A stretch of DNA of 64,000 nt from the NCBI RefSeq assembly GCF_000003815.2, contig NC_049986.1, positions 22,130,030 to 22,194,029 on the forward strand, given 5' to 3'. This stretch comes from Branchiostoma floridae (taxonomy: Eukaryota > Chordata > Leptocardii > Amphioxiformes > Branchiostomatidae). This document shows, in pieces, positions 1 through 13,163 of this stretch. The notes under the pieces were generated by a model, which made no database searches, was not told the DNA's origin, and saw nothing but the letters and a program-made list of their open reading frames with translations. The first letter of the stretch is position 1; each line of letters opens with the position of its first letter. The position numbers and the translations under genes were made by a program.

Positions 1-3000
1 CTTCTCATCACTTGGTTTTTAAATGAAATATTATTTTCATATAATATTTGAAGGAAAATAGATCTACAATGTAAGATTCCTGAATGTTATGAAAACAACT
101 CTCTCATGACGAGAATTTTTTGTAGTAAAATATTGCTTCACATCACTTGGCTTGAAAATGAAATACTGTCACTGTATTACTTACATGTAGACTATTTAAA
201 GGCCATGTCTAAATTATTATTACCTGGCACAATAATAGAAATACTGTATTACTTAAACTATTCAAACTTGTTATATCTAAACTATGAAAGCATGATGTCT
301 ACAATCTATTCAAAGGAAAATGCAATGTATGATTCCTGAAAACAGTACTTCAGTTTTATAAGAAATAAGGAGGAAAAAGGCTATTTACAATGCGATTTCC
401 AAAAATGACTTGTTCCTGGAAAGAGCAGAAATAGCATTACCATTACCAGGAAGCCAGACACAAGAAAAACAACCTCGGAACTCTCAAGAAGCACAGCGTT
501 TGATCTACTGCTTTGGGGGAAAACAGCAAGGTGATTGCATTAACATAAAACAATGTACTGGAATAAATCATGTAGATTGCTAAGGCCATTTAGTTTCTAC
601 CTTTTTCTGTTGTTGGCAGTTTCATCTTCTTGAGCCACTCTACCATTGGTAGTATCAATGATTTGAACTCGTTATATCTACACTAGGAAAGCATGATATC
701 TACAGTACAATATTTCCTTTCATTTGACACGTGATATTCCAACTTTCATATACATGTTACATGTATATGATAACAGTTACTGTAATTGTATGGTTGCCAG
801 CTGAAAAGCTATACATGGGACAGAATGATGGAAGGATCTTTGACCAATCTGAAAATCTTGCCAAAATTTCTATTCACTAGCTTTGCATTTGAATTGATAT
901 GCACATATATATTATTTTGTATATGCACAGTATGTAAGAAAACAAGCCGTAATTTGTATGTATTATATATGGCTATTATTAGCCACTGCTATTTCTCCAT
1001 ATAAAAGCATGTTTTCTGGGGCGCTCCTTAATTTAGCCTGGTATTCTAATCTACGACAAATGCCTTCAATACATGCCGTAACAAAGCCTTATTAACAAGA
1101 TTGTCCACATGCCGCTGTTACATGTTTATACATGCTGCTGTATACTGTAAACAAGATTTTTGGCATTTCTTGTCATGTTAGATGGACTATACCATCTAAC
1201 CTGATCAAAGGGGGGACAAGTAATAAAATGATTTTCTTTTATCATATGTACAATGTATATCACTACTGTACAAGTACTGTATTCATCTATAATTTATCTA
1301 ACTACCAATATGTATCTATCTACCTGTTGTGTATCTATCTCTATCCTTGTTGCTCTCTGCACAATTTAAATCCTAGCAGATAATAAAACTTTATTGAAAT
1401 TCATGCCCTACTAGTAGGCCAATTGCAAGTACAAATGTATACTTGAGAATACAATAATGATCAAAATAATAATAGGGTATAGAATACAGTATTGAAATAA
1501 ACGTAACGCAAAATAAAAGTCATCTAGTGCTACTACTAGTACTAGTTATCTAAAACGATAATTCTTTAAATTTGAGGGCAAAATTCTGACAAATTGAAAA
1601 AAACAGGGCTTACAGCATTCAAAGAGTGATGCATAGGTAAGTGAATAATAGTGGACGGCAAGCAATTTGTCAAGCACCTAATTGGAGTATTCTTTCTGTC
1701 CTAATTCATTGTTAGATAACGAGGCACCCTGGCATGGAATAGCTGGAAGCTTTCAAATTAGTCCAATTTAATGAGCTCCACCAAACGAGCGATGGGCGGA
1801 CACCTGTTAGGACTGTATGTGGAATAAACTTCTTAACAAGATGTAAAAGACATAACAAACATCTTCTGTTATCAAAGTTGAGAACCCTATAGTTTGTATC
1901 AAACTATAGGGTTCTCAATTATAGGGCTCTTAATTTCATTCTACTACATCGGGTTCACTATTCTCCAAGCAGATCCTACGGTAACATAGGATAGCACCAA
2001 AAGCTGCCAGAGGAGCAAAGCCAGCCTATGAGTAGGAGTGTGTTTGGCAATTCTCTATTAATATTTATTGCTTACCAAATTATTTGGCTTGTGGGAAGCG
2101 GCTAGAGGAGCAAACAGGACAAAATAGAACAGGATAGATTCTAAGCTGGCAATATAAGTTGTCTGAAAATTTAATCTGTAATTTGAAAAAAAGGTCCCTA
2201 CAAATACTTCTAGCCCTGCTATCATAATTTAAGCAACTTACTCATTGCAATATGTTGCTGACAAGCTAAATCATGACCAAAAATACTGAGTCTGAAAATA
2301 TATTCCCCACCAAATTACAAGTCGTTTGCAATTAACATACAATCTAGGATAAAAACATCTCTGTAAATTGTATGTCACACTGATGTAGGTTTGACTTTGA
2401 TACCCTGCAAGCATGAGTAGTTTTCTGGAGTCAGTCCAAATGTACAGATGCAGTGTTACAGCTTAATGCCTGTTATGTGTGGCTATTGACTGTGTAATGG
2501 CAGATCTGAACTAATGTTCCCCTGTGTCAGGTCAGAGTGCAACATTGGCAGCTAACACCTGATGAAGGGATGTTGTAATGGGTAAAGCCTGGTGGGTGCT
2601 GCTATGAATACAAGTTGCTGTTAACTGACACCATTTCAACCTCCCTTCAATTTATAAGATTTACAGGATCAGTACCCTAGCGGTAGCGTATTTCTAGTTT
2701 ACAGTCAGTAAATGAGTAATATATTACAGTTGAACCTCCTCAGCATAAAGAACCACCTGGCCATTGTACTTTTGTAGCCACTTTTGGGCTATAATTATAA
2801 TCATATAACTTATAAGTGATCCCTTATATAGTTCCAAATCGACATACGTATTTCTTGAAAGAATTCTGTATAAACCAGTACTAGTCTTGCAATTGAGCAT
2901 GTGCACATCCACGTCTACTTTGATAATTTCTTCAACTTCAAGTCCCTCGGATGGTCACTGTGGACACATTTTGAGGACTGTATTTGGAACAACCTGTCTC

Positions 3001-3095
3001 ACACATAGATCCTGCATATTCGAATACACATGTACTAAATAACAAAATAAACTAAATTAAAACTAAAAGAATAATACGTTCAACAGTCTACTTAC
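1..3095. other. intronic/flanking DNA, no exon recognised
   Basis: This stretch lies downstream of exon 2 of the minus-strand NCS-like gene and is probably its intron 2. I searched the minus strand for the expected third exon of the family, which begins YKGF.KDCPSG, and did not find it, so the gene probably continues past the left edge. The DNA is AT-rich with short chance ORFs. The only structure I noticed is the perfect palindrome at 1878-1918. Confidence 0.5.
1878..1918. repeat. perfect 19-bp inverted repeat, 3-nt loop
   Basis: The left arm (TTGAGAACCCTATAGTTTG, 1878-1896) and right arm (1900-1918) are exact reverse complements separated by TAT. A shorter echo of the motif (tatagggctctt) follows directly. 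It could be a minimal fold-back element or a cruciform. No gene is associated with it. Confidence 0.85.
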
Positions 3096-6000
3096 CATTG
3101 TTGCAACTCCTTTTTGTCAACTGTAAAGAGAAAGAGAGAAAAAAATTAGATCTTGAGAAAAATTACATTTAATTTCTTGTTCGACAAATAACATTGCAAA
3201 GCTGAGATAATGTAACAGTTACTGGGAAGAAGCTACTATCAAGATGTTACAGGGATCAAAATACAATCTTATTTTCTTCATTGTGATATTGCATGCATTT
3301 TACGCGCAACTCGGACAAGGCTTATAAGCGAATGCCCAAAGTGTTGTCTCTGCGTTTGTGTTGCTTTTATACTTGTGTCAACAAGAGTAAAAGTTCAGGC
3401 CTAATCGCTTGTGGTGTGACACAGTCCACAGCCTGGAACAAGTGTTATGTTTGTACAGGGCACATATCAGTCCATTCAGACCACACTAACCATGGCACAA
3501 CCTGTCAATATCAACCGTTCACAACCAAAACACTCACACTTGGAGAACTGAGGGCCTGAAAGCGGTTGTATGATTATGAATTTTTTTCCATTCTAGGGCA
3601 GCTATGTACCTGCCATACTTTTAATATTGTTAAGGTACAGGTCCGGGCCTAAACATCTGTGTACCTGTACCTGTATCTAAACAAACTAACCACTTTTTGT
3701 GACTAAAGATAAGCAATCATTTATCATTGTGATTATCTTGCAAGTTGCAGTTGAAAATTAAGAAAACTTTGTTTTGAGGTTCGAATATCTAAATCCTCAT
3801 ACAAAGATGATCAATTTCCCACTAAAAAGAAAGTTGGCTACATTTATAATTTACAGAAAATTGATCAAATTTCTCTAGATACAGGTAAAGTTCCGGACCT
3901 GTATCTGTGCCTAAAATTTAGACAGCTCTAGGGTTGATGTATAATTATGTTTTGTTCCTTTTTCCTCTTTACTAGCCAGAGTGCCATCCGATTACTACCG
4001 GGGCTCCTATACTCGCTGTTTGCAGTGAGTATAGGAGCTCCAGTAGTAATCGGATGGCACCAGTGCTAACTGTTACCTAGTTACTAGTTTAGGCTACAAA
4101 AAATTGGAAATGTTGAAATGCTTTAGTTGCCTATTGTCATTTCTTATGAGCTGAATAATTTGGTATAATTTGTGAGATTGAAGTATTTTTTTGTTCATTT
4201 TAATCATCCACAATTTGTTTCTTGCTGTTCAGACCTGAAACATGTGTGCTTTCGTAATACAAAAGTTTCCAGTTTTCAATATCAGGAAAAATGTTCCCTG
4301 AAGCTACATGTAACCCAGAGTTGACCAGGGTGTTGAGTTTTAGAGCAGAGTTGACTGTGTCCTTTGTAACCTGTATGTAAGTAAACATGACCACATAGGG
4401 GGTGTGCAGTAACATTACACGACTAAAAAACTGCTGTCCCAAATACTTTGCCAGACTCCACCCATACAGCCTGATGACATTTAACCACCAGATCATGTTT
4501 ACTACTGGGGTGTCCAACATCTAAATTAGTAAATACTCTAGCCTTGGAACATTGTTGATTGATGCCTTACTTGACATCGTGACTGTTCTCACACTCATAT
4601 CACATATCACAAACTTCAATGGAAGTATTTAAATAAATACCAGTGTCCTACAATGATAATTTATGGATGCTAGGCATGAAGGAATGACATGAAGTTTTTA
4701 AAACCCAATCTTCACAATTGGAGAAAAGTTTTCTGTGAATTTCCAACACTTTTCACTGAAAACTTTTGTCCAGTTTCATAGATCAACATTATGTAATGTG
4801 CCTTTACATTATGTTACAAAAGACATTTGAATTGATAGGTTGGTAAAGATTGCAAACATGTGTGGGGATCCATCCAAATCTATTTAGGAGGTTGTTAGAA
4901 CTGATGTGACGGTGTTATACAAATGTAATTATTCTATTTACATATGTGGAAGAACAACAACAATCATGATACAATTAGAATAGTAGGCATCCAGCAATAC
5001 AATCAAAATACACCCCCACATTTCAAGGGCACACAGACTTGTCTTAATTACACTCATATGTATATAATTATGAAATGGGGTAAGGGATATTCCATAGCAC
5101 CTGTATTACTAAATGTAACACCTACTTCTCCTATCAGGTCAGTCAGTCCTAACTCTCATTCTTTTAGTCATCTGAGCTTGTCTCAATCATGATGTTTCTG
5201 ATATATATACATAGGGAATAAAGATGCTATTCCAATTCTACTCTTGTAACACATAATCTTGGATGGGCTTTCAGGTCTTGTTATGTATTGTACATTGTCA
5301 GAGCTCGAAATGTATTTTTGGGATTAGGTGCACGGGTGCACCCAGCTTAAAAAATTGGGTGCACCAAAAAATTTGTGGGTGCACCACTTAAATTTAAGTA
5401 TAACCTAATAGTAAAACTTAGTTACAAGCTATCAAATTCTTAAACAAGTACCATGACAGACATTTTTATTATCTTTCTCACACTTAGATGTCAAGAATAT
5501 GATGTATACTAGTATACTTTGATATCTTTATATACATAAACCTAAGAAAATATTCGGGTGCACCCTGTGCACCCACAGAAAATAATTGGGTGCACAGCTC
5601 CAATTTTGAGCCCTGATTGTAGTCAGCTTTGTGTAATAAGGAAACATATTCATATTACAAATGACAACAGAGATTAGCTTGACAGTCAACAGTGCCACTT
5701 TCATTATCACTAGTATCAGACTTTCAGTTTCAGAGAACTGATGCACTAGCTAGTCACACAGACAGACAGTCTGTGACAGTCTATCTGATCACACAGGAAC
5801 ATCATATGACGGGACATACATAATTAATATGTCCTGATCACAATCAGATAATGAACAGGCCACGGTTCATATTTCCTCATCAATCAGGACCACAATTAGA
5901 ACAACAACAGGTGCAGGATAGGGTTACCTGTGGAACAGGTGTTTGTACCTGTTATAGCTGAAATAAACAAATATTGTGTGTTGTAATGCGAGTTTACCTT

Positions 6001-8104
6001 TATCCGCGGGGTAACCTATATCCGTTGTTTTTGAAATAGGGATATCAAGTCGACGGGCGTTGGCTCCAAATTGCAATATTTTCAAAATATTCCAATTTAA
6101 AACCACCGTCTGTCGACTTGATATCTCTAAATACCCTGTTTATACAACAAAAATAGGTTACCCCACAGATAAAGGTGAAGTAGTGTTATATTCATAATTC
6201 AACCTGACTCCTTGGCTGTCTCCAGCTTTGAATGTTTTTCCTGTCCCAATCATTGTTTGGGAGCCCATGATGTATTTTTAGTTGTCAAATCTGTCTTTTA
6301 AGCTGAAAAAAAAGCATTTTCAACAACTTCATTTCGTTAAATCCAGATTTTGGGATAGATGAGATAAAATCTGTCATGCGAAGTTCCATCCCAAAATGAG
6401 GGACAAGTCCTGGAGACAGCCCTGCCTGAAGCCATCTAATTCTGGGACAAATAAATAGTCAAATACAGTCAATCCTGTAATAGTTAACATCTCTGTAACC
6501 TGATTGTTGTGGCCACTTTTTTGTGGTCCCTTAGATTATTTTTTCTAGGGATACTTTCCAGTGTAAAGAGAGAGGTCAGCTGTCAAAAATGATGTCAAAA
6601 CAGAATGATATATAGCAGCTAGCCTGAATGCCAGACTGTTTCCATGGCCTACATACAAACATAGGACCAGCTCCTTACTTCGCTCCAGGACCAACAGGCC
6701 CCCAAGGAAATTTTACCATAGGCCCTGGAGTTAGACTCTGTTGCTAAGGTTATCTCAGTTGATTTACCTTGTCTGGCAAATGATCTACTACCTTTTGCTC
6801 AACTGTATTTCAGCCCCAACTTGGCCCCCAAGAGAAACCTTGTAGAGTGTATATGGTAATGTTAGATTTTTGTTTATTTATGTATCTAAGTATATGTTTA
6901 TTTTATTTATTCATATAGTACTTTCTACATATCTGCATGTAGGAAAGACAGGTGACAACTTTGGTGTAGGACAGTGGCTACCTCCATGCAGATGTACTAT
7001 CATATACAGTGGAAAAATCCTAACATTCGCTTAGTCTTAGCCTGGCAAACCATCATTTCAAGACAGGGCAATACGGAAACAATAGGATCTTCTCTCCCAC
7101 CATCTGCTTGGGGCTGAAGACAGTAGGTTCTGTCAGTAGCAGGGATGTTGATGTAGTAAAGTGATCTGTTGTGGTGTGCAATATGCTGCAGTCTGTCACA
7201 GTATGATGTACAGGGGTCAGACCAAAAACACTAACCATGGGGGTGTGTCTTTCAAAACTGAATCTGCGAATCTCAAATAAATATCAATTTTGCACAAGGA
7301 TTTAAAGTTCAAGTTGCACGGTTTTAGCTAGCATGCACATATTGGATAGATTAGGGGTGATTCATTATTACATGACATGATATCTGAGCTCCTTACACAA
7401 CAGCTAATGTACAGTCCCTACCTGGGGCATTGACAGACAGTAGGCGTACACAGCCCCTTATGTTTGCGTGGTATGTTTTTGACGATATTTTCCATAGTAA
7501 TGCCTTTATGGATGTGCAAAATTGTCGGTTTTTGTTGTTTTTCCTCCGTAAGTTACGTAGAAAGCCGACTATCATGACGAAGCGACACGGACAAGCATTT
7601 CAGCTATGGCCTGAACTTTCCGCCACTTTATTTTTAGCTTCCTTCTCGTCAGCCTTTCCGCGAGTGTCACGGGCACGGGGAGGAAAAACCCAATAAACAA
7701 ACGTAATTACACGGGGATAGATCTATTACAGACGGGAATTGAAAGTGTTAGATTCGATCAGAGTGAATTTGTGATCTACCGAACTGGCGAAGGGCAAATC
7801 GGCGGGTAGAAGTCGCGGGGCGACCCGTAGCCGGAAACTAGGCTTCCCGGTCCCCTACTCCGGGACGTGGTTCCTCCAGAATTCTTTAAATAGCTGATAT
7901 CGTCTGCTTGTGTAACGAGGGGTCGATCGGACAGAATGCTTACTAACCATACAATAAGGAAGTTGAGAGGGAGCTGAAGACACAAAACTGAGACGCCTTC
8001 AAGACACAAGGCTATGTGAGACGCCGGCGGAACAACTCACAGTAGGTGCACTCCTGAAGTTCCTTCATTTCTCCGGCCGTCAGCTTGCTGCCGCTCTTCC
8101 CCAT
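3096..8104 (-). CDS. neuronal calcium sensor (NCS-1/frequenin-like), first two coding exons, partial
   Basis: N-terminal part of an EF-hand calcium sensor of the NCS family, proteins that are N-myristoylated and regulate membrane targets in response to Ca2+. Exon 1 (8104-8041) reads MGKSGSKLTAGEMKELQECT, then Y and one base. It has Gly2 and Ser for the myristoylation signal. A good donor (gtgagt) follows. Exon 2 (3120-3096) is only 25 nt, flanked by acag and gtaag, and completes FDKKELQQ plus two bases of Trp. The join gives TYFDKKELQQW, matching the TYFTEKEVQQW region of NCS-1. The intron between is about 4.9 kb. The EF hands lie beyond the left edge. NCS-1 is the closest match I can name; hippocalcin or another NCS paralogue cannot be excluded from about 30 residues. 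Confidence 0.8.
3981..4060. repeat. 38-bp arm hairpin with 4-nt loop
   Basis: The left arm 3981-4018 (starts GTGCCATCCGATTACTAC) and right arm 4023-4060 are reverse complements with three transition differences, around a TTTG loop. It lies in intron 1 of the NCS-like gene. Transition-only mismatches would pair as G-U in RNA of one or the other strand. It could be a very short fold-back MITE or an expressed hairpin; the sequence alone does not decide. Confidence 0.85.
5299..5615. mobile_element. non-autonomous DNA transposon (MITE), CAGRGCTC termini
   Basis: Imperfect terminal inverted repeats (CAGAGCTCGAAAT on the left, CAGGGCTCAAAAT on the right as reverse complement) enclose about 317 bp. 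Subterminal GGGTGCACC motifs repeat in both orientations. The 5-bp sequence ATTGT flanks both sides (5294-5298 and 5616-5620) and may be the target duplication. There is no coding capacity. The CAG termini resemble hAT elements, but an 8-bp duplication is not seen. Confidence 0.7.
5993..6178. mobile_element. fold-back MITE with ~65-bp inverted arms
   Basis: The left arm (5993 to about 6058, TTTACCTTTATCCGCGGGGT...) and right arm (about 6106-6178) are inverted copies. They share the CCTTTATC, GGGGTAACCTAT and GATATCAAGTCGAC blocks. The roughly 50-bp centre is unique. No ORF is present. It lies in intron 1 of the NCS-like gene. Confidence 0.75.
6211..6424. mobile_element. hAT-like MITE, copy 1 of a family with CAGGGCTGTCTCCAG ends
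   Basis: The ends read CTTGGCTGTCTCCAGC on the left and, reverse-complemented on the right, CAGGGCTGTCTCCAGGAC. Flanks CCTGACTC and CCTGAAGC are a plausible decayed 8-bp duplication. Internal sequence (aaatctgtc..ttaagct, GGGAGCCCAT) is shared with the elements at 18014-18206 and about 50213-50436, so this is a repeated family. Confidence 0.65.
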
Positions 8105-8290
8105 GGCGGAAATTCCCGAGTTGAAGAGTCCTACAGAAATCCTACAAGTCCCAGCCCTTGTCTACCGCTCCGATCTCGAAGACAAACACAGCAGGAATCT
8201 TGGAAACATAATATTTAGGAGGAGAAGTGGTGTGAGCTCGCTCTCTCGGGCGCCATGATGGGAACATCCCACGTCACGTGACTTCCAAAT
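8105..8290 (-). promoter_or_regulatory. 5' UTR and probable promoter of the NCS-like gene
   Basis: The bases upstream of the NCS-like ATG are GC-rich and include a palindromic E-box, GTCACGTGAC (8273-8282), overlapping a CRE-like CACGTCA. Both are typical of TATA-less promoters bound by USF/bHLH-Zip or ATF/CREB factors. I see no TATA box. Factor identity is inference from motif only. Confidence 0.4.
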
Positions 8291-8869
8291 CAGAACAAGT
8301 CCCCGGAACAGTCCACTTTACAACAATACAGGGGGTGTTACGATGCTCTTTTCCACTTTCCTAGATTCTTTGTCTCCGTTTTCGCTACTTTCCAATAAAA
8401 GAATACGCAATCTATGTGCATAGCGACTTTCGACAACATTACAGGCCACAAGTCGCTTAAATGGATCAGTTACACACAAAATTGTGCTGTTGGTTGCACT
8501 TGGAGTCGTTGACTTCGACTTTGCCCTTTCGTTCATTGCATGTTTATTGATCTTCATTCTTCCTGTCCAATCAACTACAAATAAAGAAAACGAAATCAAA
8601 GTACATTTCAAGGGCATGTTCTTAAGTACGAAGCCGGTAATCATAAAAGTCCATTCACCCATTCACCGTTTCCTTAGAAAACGCCACAAGTACTGTAGTT
8701 CGAGAGAAAGCTGCCAGGGTCTTCTTGTGGCCTTCGAATGATTTCTCTTTGTTTTTTGTTCTTTCAACGGACGCTCAACGTTCGGTCTTCGTCCTACACG
8801 TGGATCTCATTATGATGATTTTCCATTTATTGATCTTTCGGGTGATCCCTTATGTTAACTTTGAAACCT

Positions 8870-9060
8870 TACAAAATAATTGTTTGTTTGAACCTTTGTT
8901 TATCCATGAAAGTTTAAAATCTGCATGCGGGCCACTTTTCATTGAGATCATGAGGGAAGAGGCAAGGGTCAGACAAAGTATATAACAGAGATAGAGTTTA
9001 CGTCATTAAAAGTCCCAATGAGCCTTATCATTCTTTATATACAATTTTACATACATGGTA
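8870..9060. repeat. interspersed repeat shared with ~55.5-55.7 kb
   Basis: Blocks such as GGCCACTTTTCATTGAG, ATCA(t/g)GAGGGA..., AAGGGTCAGA and TATAACAGAGATA, then a CATGGTACAAA-type motif, recur in order at about 55590-55720. A second block beginning AGTACAGCGACTTTCGTAAG occurs at about 9837 and about 55440. These are two copies of one repeat, class unknown. The rest of 8300-11290 shows no gene I can support. Confidence 0.6.
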
Positions 9061-11299
9061 CAAAATACATAAATAATAACGAGAAACATGATTCAAGTCC
9101 ATTCATTTTGGTCCTTTTCGTTACTTTAAGAGTCTCTTAAAGAAAGCCAGAGTTGGGGCTGTGCGTGTGTCTGTTCCAGATAGTGGGTCCACGGAAGGTG
9201 AGGGCTCTTCTGACCACAAATTAGAATACACAAGCGGATAACTTAAAACTGAATGATACATTCACAGTGATACTAGTATACCATTAAGTAGTAATAACCA
9301 TACAGAGGAGTGATAAATCATCCAGACAGCTTTACCATTAAGTAATAATCATAGAGGAGTGATGAATCATCCAAGCAGCATAGGATATATATAACTCAAA
9401 GACTGGGAATTGACCTTTATGGTTTAGAGTTCTTATTGCTTTGGGGTCAAATCCCTTTGAAAAGTTACCATAGTTCACATAAAAGAATTCAGAAGTTTAT
9501 TAAAGCTTAACACCTCATGCAAGATTTTGGCTCCGAAATTGGGCGTATTCTCCAGAATAAACATATTTAGTAAGTTGGTCTTTGCAGTAACCAAGCCGAC
9601 TGATAGGAGCGCTGTTGCCAAAGTTTCCGTGCAGAGGGTACTTTTAGCGCAGCACATTTATGATCATTTATACTAGTACATTGTAAAACGAATACCACTA
9701 AAGACCGAAAGCAACACAGGGCTGTGTCCTATTAAAGGCTATGATCTTGATATATATCTTACATCCAACAAACGGATTTGCAACAAGCTTAGTAATCATT
9801 CCACATACGTGAAATCTTTATTTATATAGCAGAAGTACAGCGACTTTCGTAAGGTCTATTACTACTACGCTACGTATACTGCATATACACATACACGTGT
9901 ATACAAATACATTGCCTGCATATATGAATATCTATAGACATGAATTGGTCAACATTTTGAGTCTAGTGTGTCATTTTCACGTCATGTTCCAAACGTTAAC
10001 AATAACAGATTGGGTAGAGGGACCGTTCATTTCATTCAGAGATGTGAAGCTAAGAACCATCCTTTTTACGTAAAGTTTTGGGATGGAAGATTGGGATAAT
10101 GAATTCATAATGAGGCTCTTGGATGAGATGGACCACCAGTTTCACAATCTTTAGGGGTGGGAAAGAGGGACTACTCATTTTTTTTCAAGAGGCTGGTATG
10201 AAAGTACCACCAATTTCACGTATACAGCCCTTTAAGGTTTGGGCGATACGATACATTTAAGGTTCAGGGTGTTAAAGGGATAAATAAAATCACACCTGGT
10301 TTCAAAATGTTTATTGCGTAGCAACAGAGGAATGCAAAATGTACAATATCTTGGTCAGGACATTTTCAAACCTTGATCTTAAAAAGTGACAAATACTCTT
10401 ACACTTAAATTGATGACTCCAGAGGAAAAAGTCCTTTGATCTCAAAGCTCATTTTTTTTCAAGAAAGTAGCATTCTAGGACAAGGTGGCCAGTCTTGTAC
10501 TAGAAAAGCTACAAAATATGAAATATAAAGACTTATTGAGAGCAAAAGACCTTTGTATGAAATGAACACAAGAAATGAAACTAATCATATCTATACTATG
10601 CATAGCGGGTAGCGTAATACATTTGCAGACCTTAGAATAACAGGCTACAGACTACATCGAAAATGGACAACATGCAGAACAACGCTTGACTCTAAAGGCA
10701 ACATTGCCGAAATACAAATCAATGCAACTTGATCAGTGGCAAGCTGGTGCTTACAGTACGCCATGAATACACACGAGGACCTTGTTATCTTCTTAACAAA
10801 ACCATTTGTGAACATTATTAACCTTGACGCTAACTTTGCTAAGCTATAAAACTTCTAACTACTGATATGCATAGATTGAGAGGCAAATTGAAGCCCTTTA
10901 TAATTTAAGTCTCAAAAAAGTTTCTTTTTCCTTTAACTTAAAGCTTAAGGCTAAGGTATTTGTGTTGTTAGTGTTCGAAAAATGTGTGTGTGTGCTGTGT
11001 GTTTGGATTAGTCCGTATTCGTGATCGTGTCTGTGAGCATCAACCGAAGCCTTAAGCAAAGAAATTTTAAAAAGGGCAAATTTGAATGGCTTCAAGTAAT
11101 CTCTAGATCTAACGTTACACATAACAATATCGACATCTACTACATTGTAAACCACTTGAACACAATTATGTAATTACGAAGCCAAATTCAAAAACAAATA
11201 AAAGTTGATAGCAAGAGACCATATAGACATTCAGTGTCAGCCACTCATTTGCTGCGATGGCATGATACCAATACATTTTATTGAAACAAAGCATTAAGA

Positions 11300-12400
11300 C
11301 AGGACTGAACTACATGTATCTAGCATCGCAATATACATGGTGACTGACATTGTACACTTTACATTCTGTGATACATCATTAACAAGAACATCTATACACT
11401 GCTGGGGGCATGCAAGGAAGTAAACTTGGATCTGTGATGATAATTTCAGTTCTAGGTTCAACCTAGACATGTACCATCCCCTCTGTCTACCTGAAGCATT
11501 ATCAGCGGGGAGAATCATGATCTCTTGATGGGCAGCAATGTGATGAGTACGTTTCGATGACACCCTAGGTCATGTTGCTGGTGGGGGGTTAGGACATTTC
11601 GAGAGCAGTGGCTACTTCTACACACAGCGCTTCAGCCAGTTTCTGTGGTATACAGACCCGACGCGTGGCTAATTCGGTTTCTGTGACCATGTCGATGGCC
11701 GAGATCGCATTCGAAGTTACTGCAAAGTTCAGTCCTTCAGAAAACAAGAACCTCCCTGATTCTGTAAGCTCATAACAACCCAAGCTCTTCAACCACCTGT
11801 CTTCCTTTCTGGCCCCGTGTCACTGTCTTGGTTCGGGACCCAAGATAACGACACAAGGCAGATTATGTAATGCTCTAGGTTCCCGACGACCACCGACCAC
11901 GACATAAAACAGAAAGGACAACAGATGGTAGAAAAACCCAGGCAGCCATGAGCTCACAGAACCAGGAAAGTCCCTGTTCCCTGAAGGACCGAACTTCACA
12001 GCAACTCCGAATACAACCTCAGCCACCGGCACAGTCACGGAAACCAAACCAGCCACACACCGGGCCTGTACACCGCAGTAACGGACCGAAGCCCTGAGTG
12101 CAAAAGTAGCCCCCACTCTCAAAACATCCTAGCCACCTACCAGCAACACTCCTCGGGATGTCAACAAAACACACGCAAGCACATTACAACCAACCAGGAG
12201 ATTGTGATAAGCCCTACCAACAATGCCTCAGGTAGACATAGGGAAATGGCAACATTAGTTAAAGCTATAAATGCAACATCACAAATCATTTACTTGCTAT
12301 CATGCCGACTAGTCCCAGTCCATATCTGCAAGATGTTCCCGTTTTACACTTTTAAATGCATTTCCATACAACATAACTTTACAGTTCAGGTCCTCGTGTA
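11300..12400. mobile_element. possible DNA transposon remnant with long inverted repeats
   Basis: Reading 11300-11520 on the minus strand gives blocks AATGCTTCAGGTAGACA, CATCACA, TTTACTT, CATGCC and GATGTTC. The same blocks appear in the same order on the plus strand at 12215-12345 (AATGCCTCAGGTAGACATA and so on). Two diverged inverted copies of about 150-200 bp therefore bracket about 700 bp. The enclosed minus-strand ORFs (up to 100 codons) look like no family I know. Old and degraded; the class is not assignable by eye. Confidence 0.4.
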
Positions 12401-12485
12401 GGGCGTACACACCAGCACTGATCTTTCTGGGCGTCAATGTGGAGCTGGCGAGCTTGGGATCGGACGATATATGCTCTCAACAGGA

Positions 12486-12959
12486 TTAGTTCCACCATGA
12501 ACATCGTTGTGCGTCGCGTTGTCTGTGCTTGATGACAATAACATCCTGACAGTCGTTGGCAGATGTCTCCTTCCCAGCTTCTCGTGACTGCAAGAAAGTG
12601 AAAATCATTAAGATGAGACGGACTAACATTGCTTCGCTGTCTTGCATATGCATACACAGTATTGGGACATTTGATTCGAATTCTGGAAGTTTGCAAGTGT
12701 ATTTCAATTACATAAATACCTAAATACCAGATATTTTACGTTACTAGTCAAAGATAAGGTGCTGCAGAAACAAACGCGATTGAATGTCCTGAAGGTATAG
12801 CGGATTCCATTCTCTAGCTTGCTGTCTCACCTTAGAAACTATAAGAAGTCCGCAGAATGAATCGCTCGAAGCCCAGATCCTTGGCTTGTAATTGGGGATG
12901 CACTCGATGCCGCGAAGCACCTTCAGAGACTGGCGCTTGACACCTCCCTTACCAGACAT
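12486..12959 (-). CDS. unidentified small two-exon ORF (76 codons)
   Basis: Exon 12961-12831 has an acceptor (ttttcacag), an ATG at 12959 and 43 codons starting MSGKGGVKRQSLKVLRG, and ends at a good donor (gtgaga). Joining it in phase to 12587-12486 (acceptor cttgcag) adds 33 codons and a stop (SREAGKETSAND...). I recognise no domain. It sits downstream of the exons at 13.2-13.6 kb and may belong to the same transcript. It may equally be 3' UTR of that locus or chance. Confidence 0.25.
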
Positions 12960-13163
12960 TTCTGTGAAAACGGTAGAAGAAACAGTCATGCATCAGCTGC
13001 CTCACCGTTGATACAACAAACAAAAGGCTAAACTGCTGTATTGGCAATTATAGATAATTTTCCACAATGAACACTACCGACACAGCTAGTGCTATAAGAT
13101 GCTAAGAGCTACTGTCACAAAATACAGTACAATACCTTGTTGGATGACTTGTTGACTGCATGT

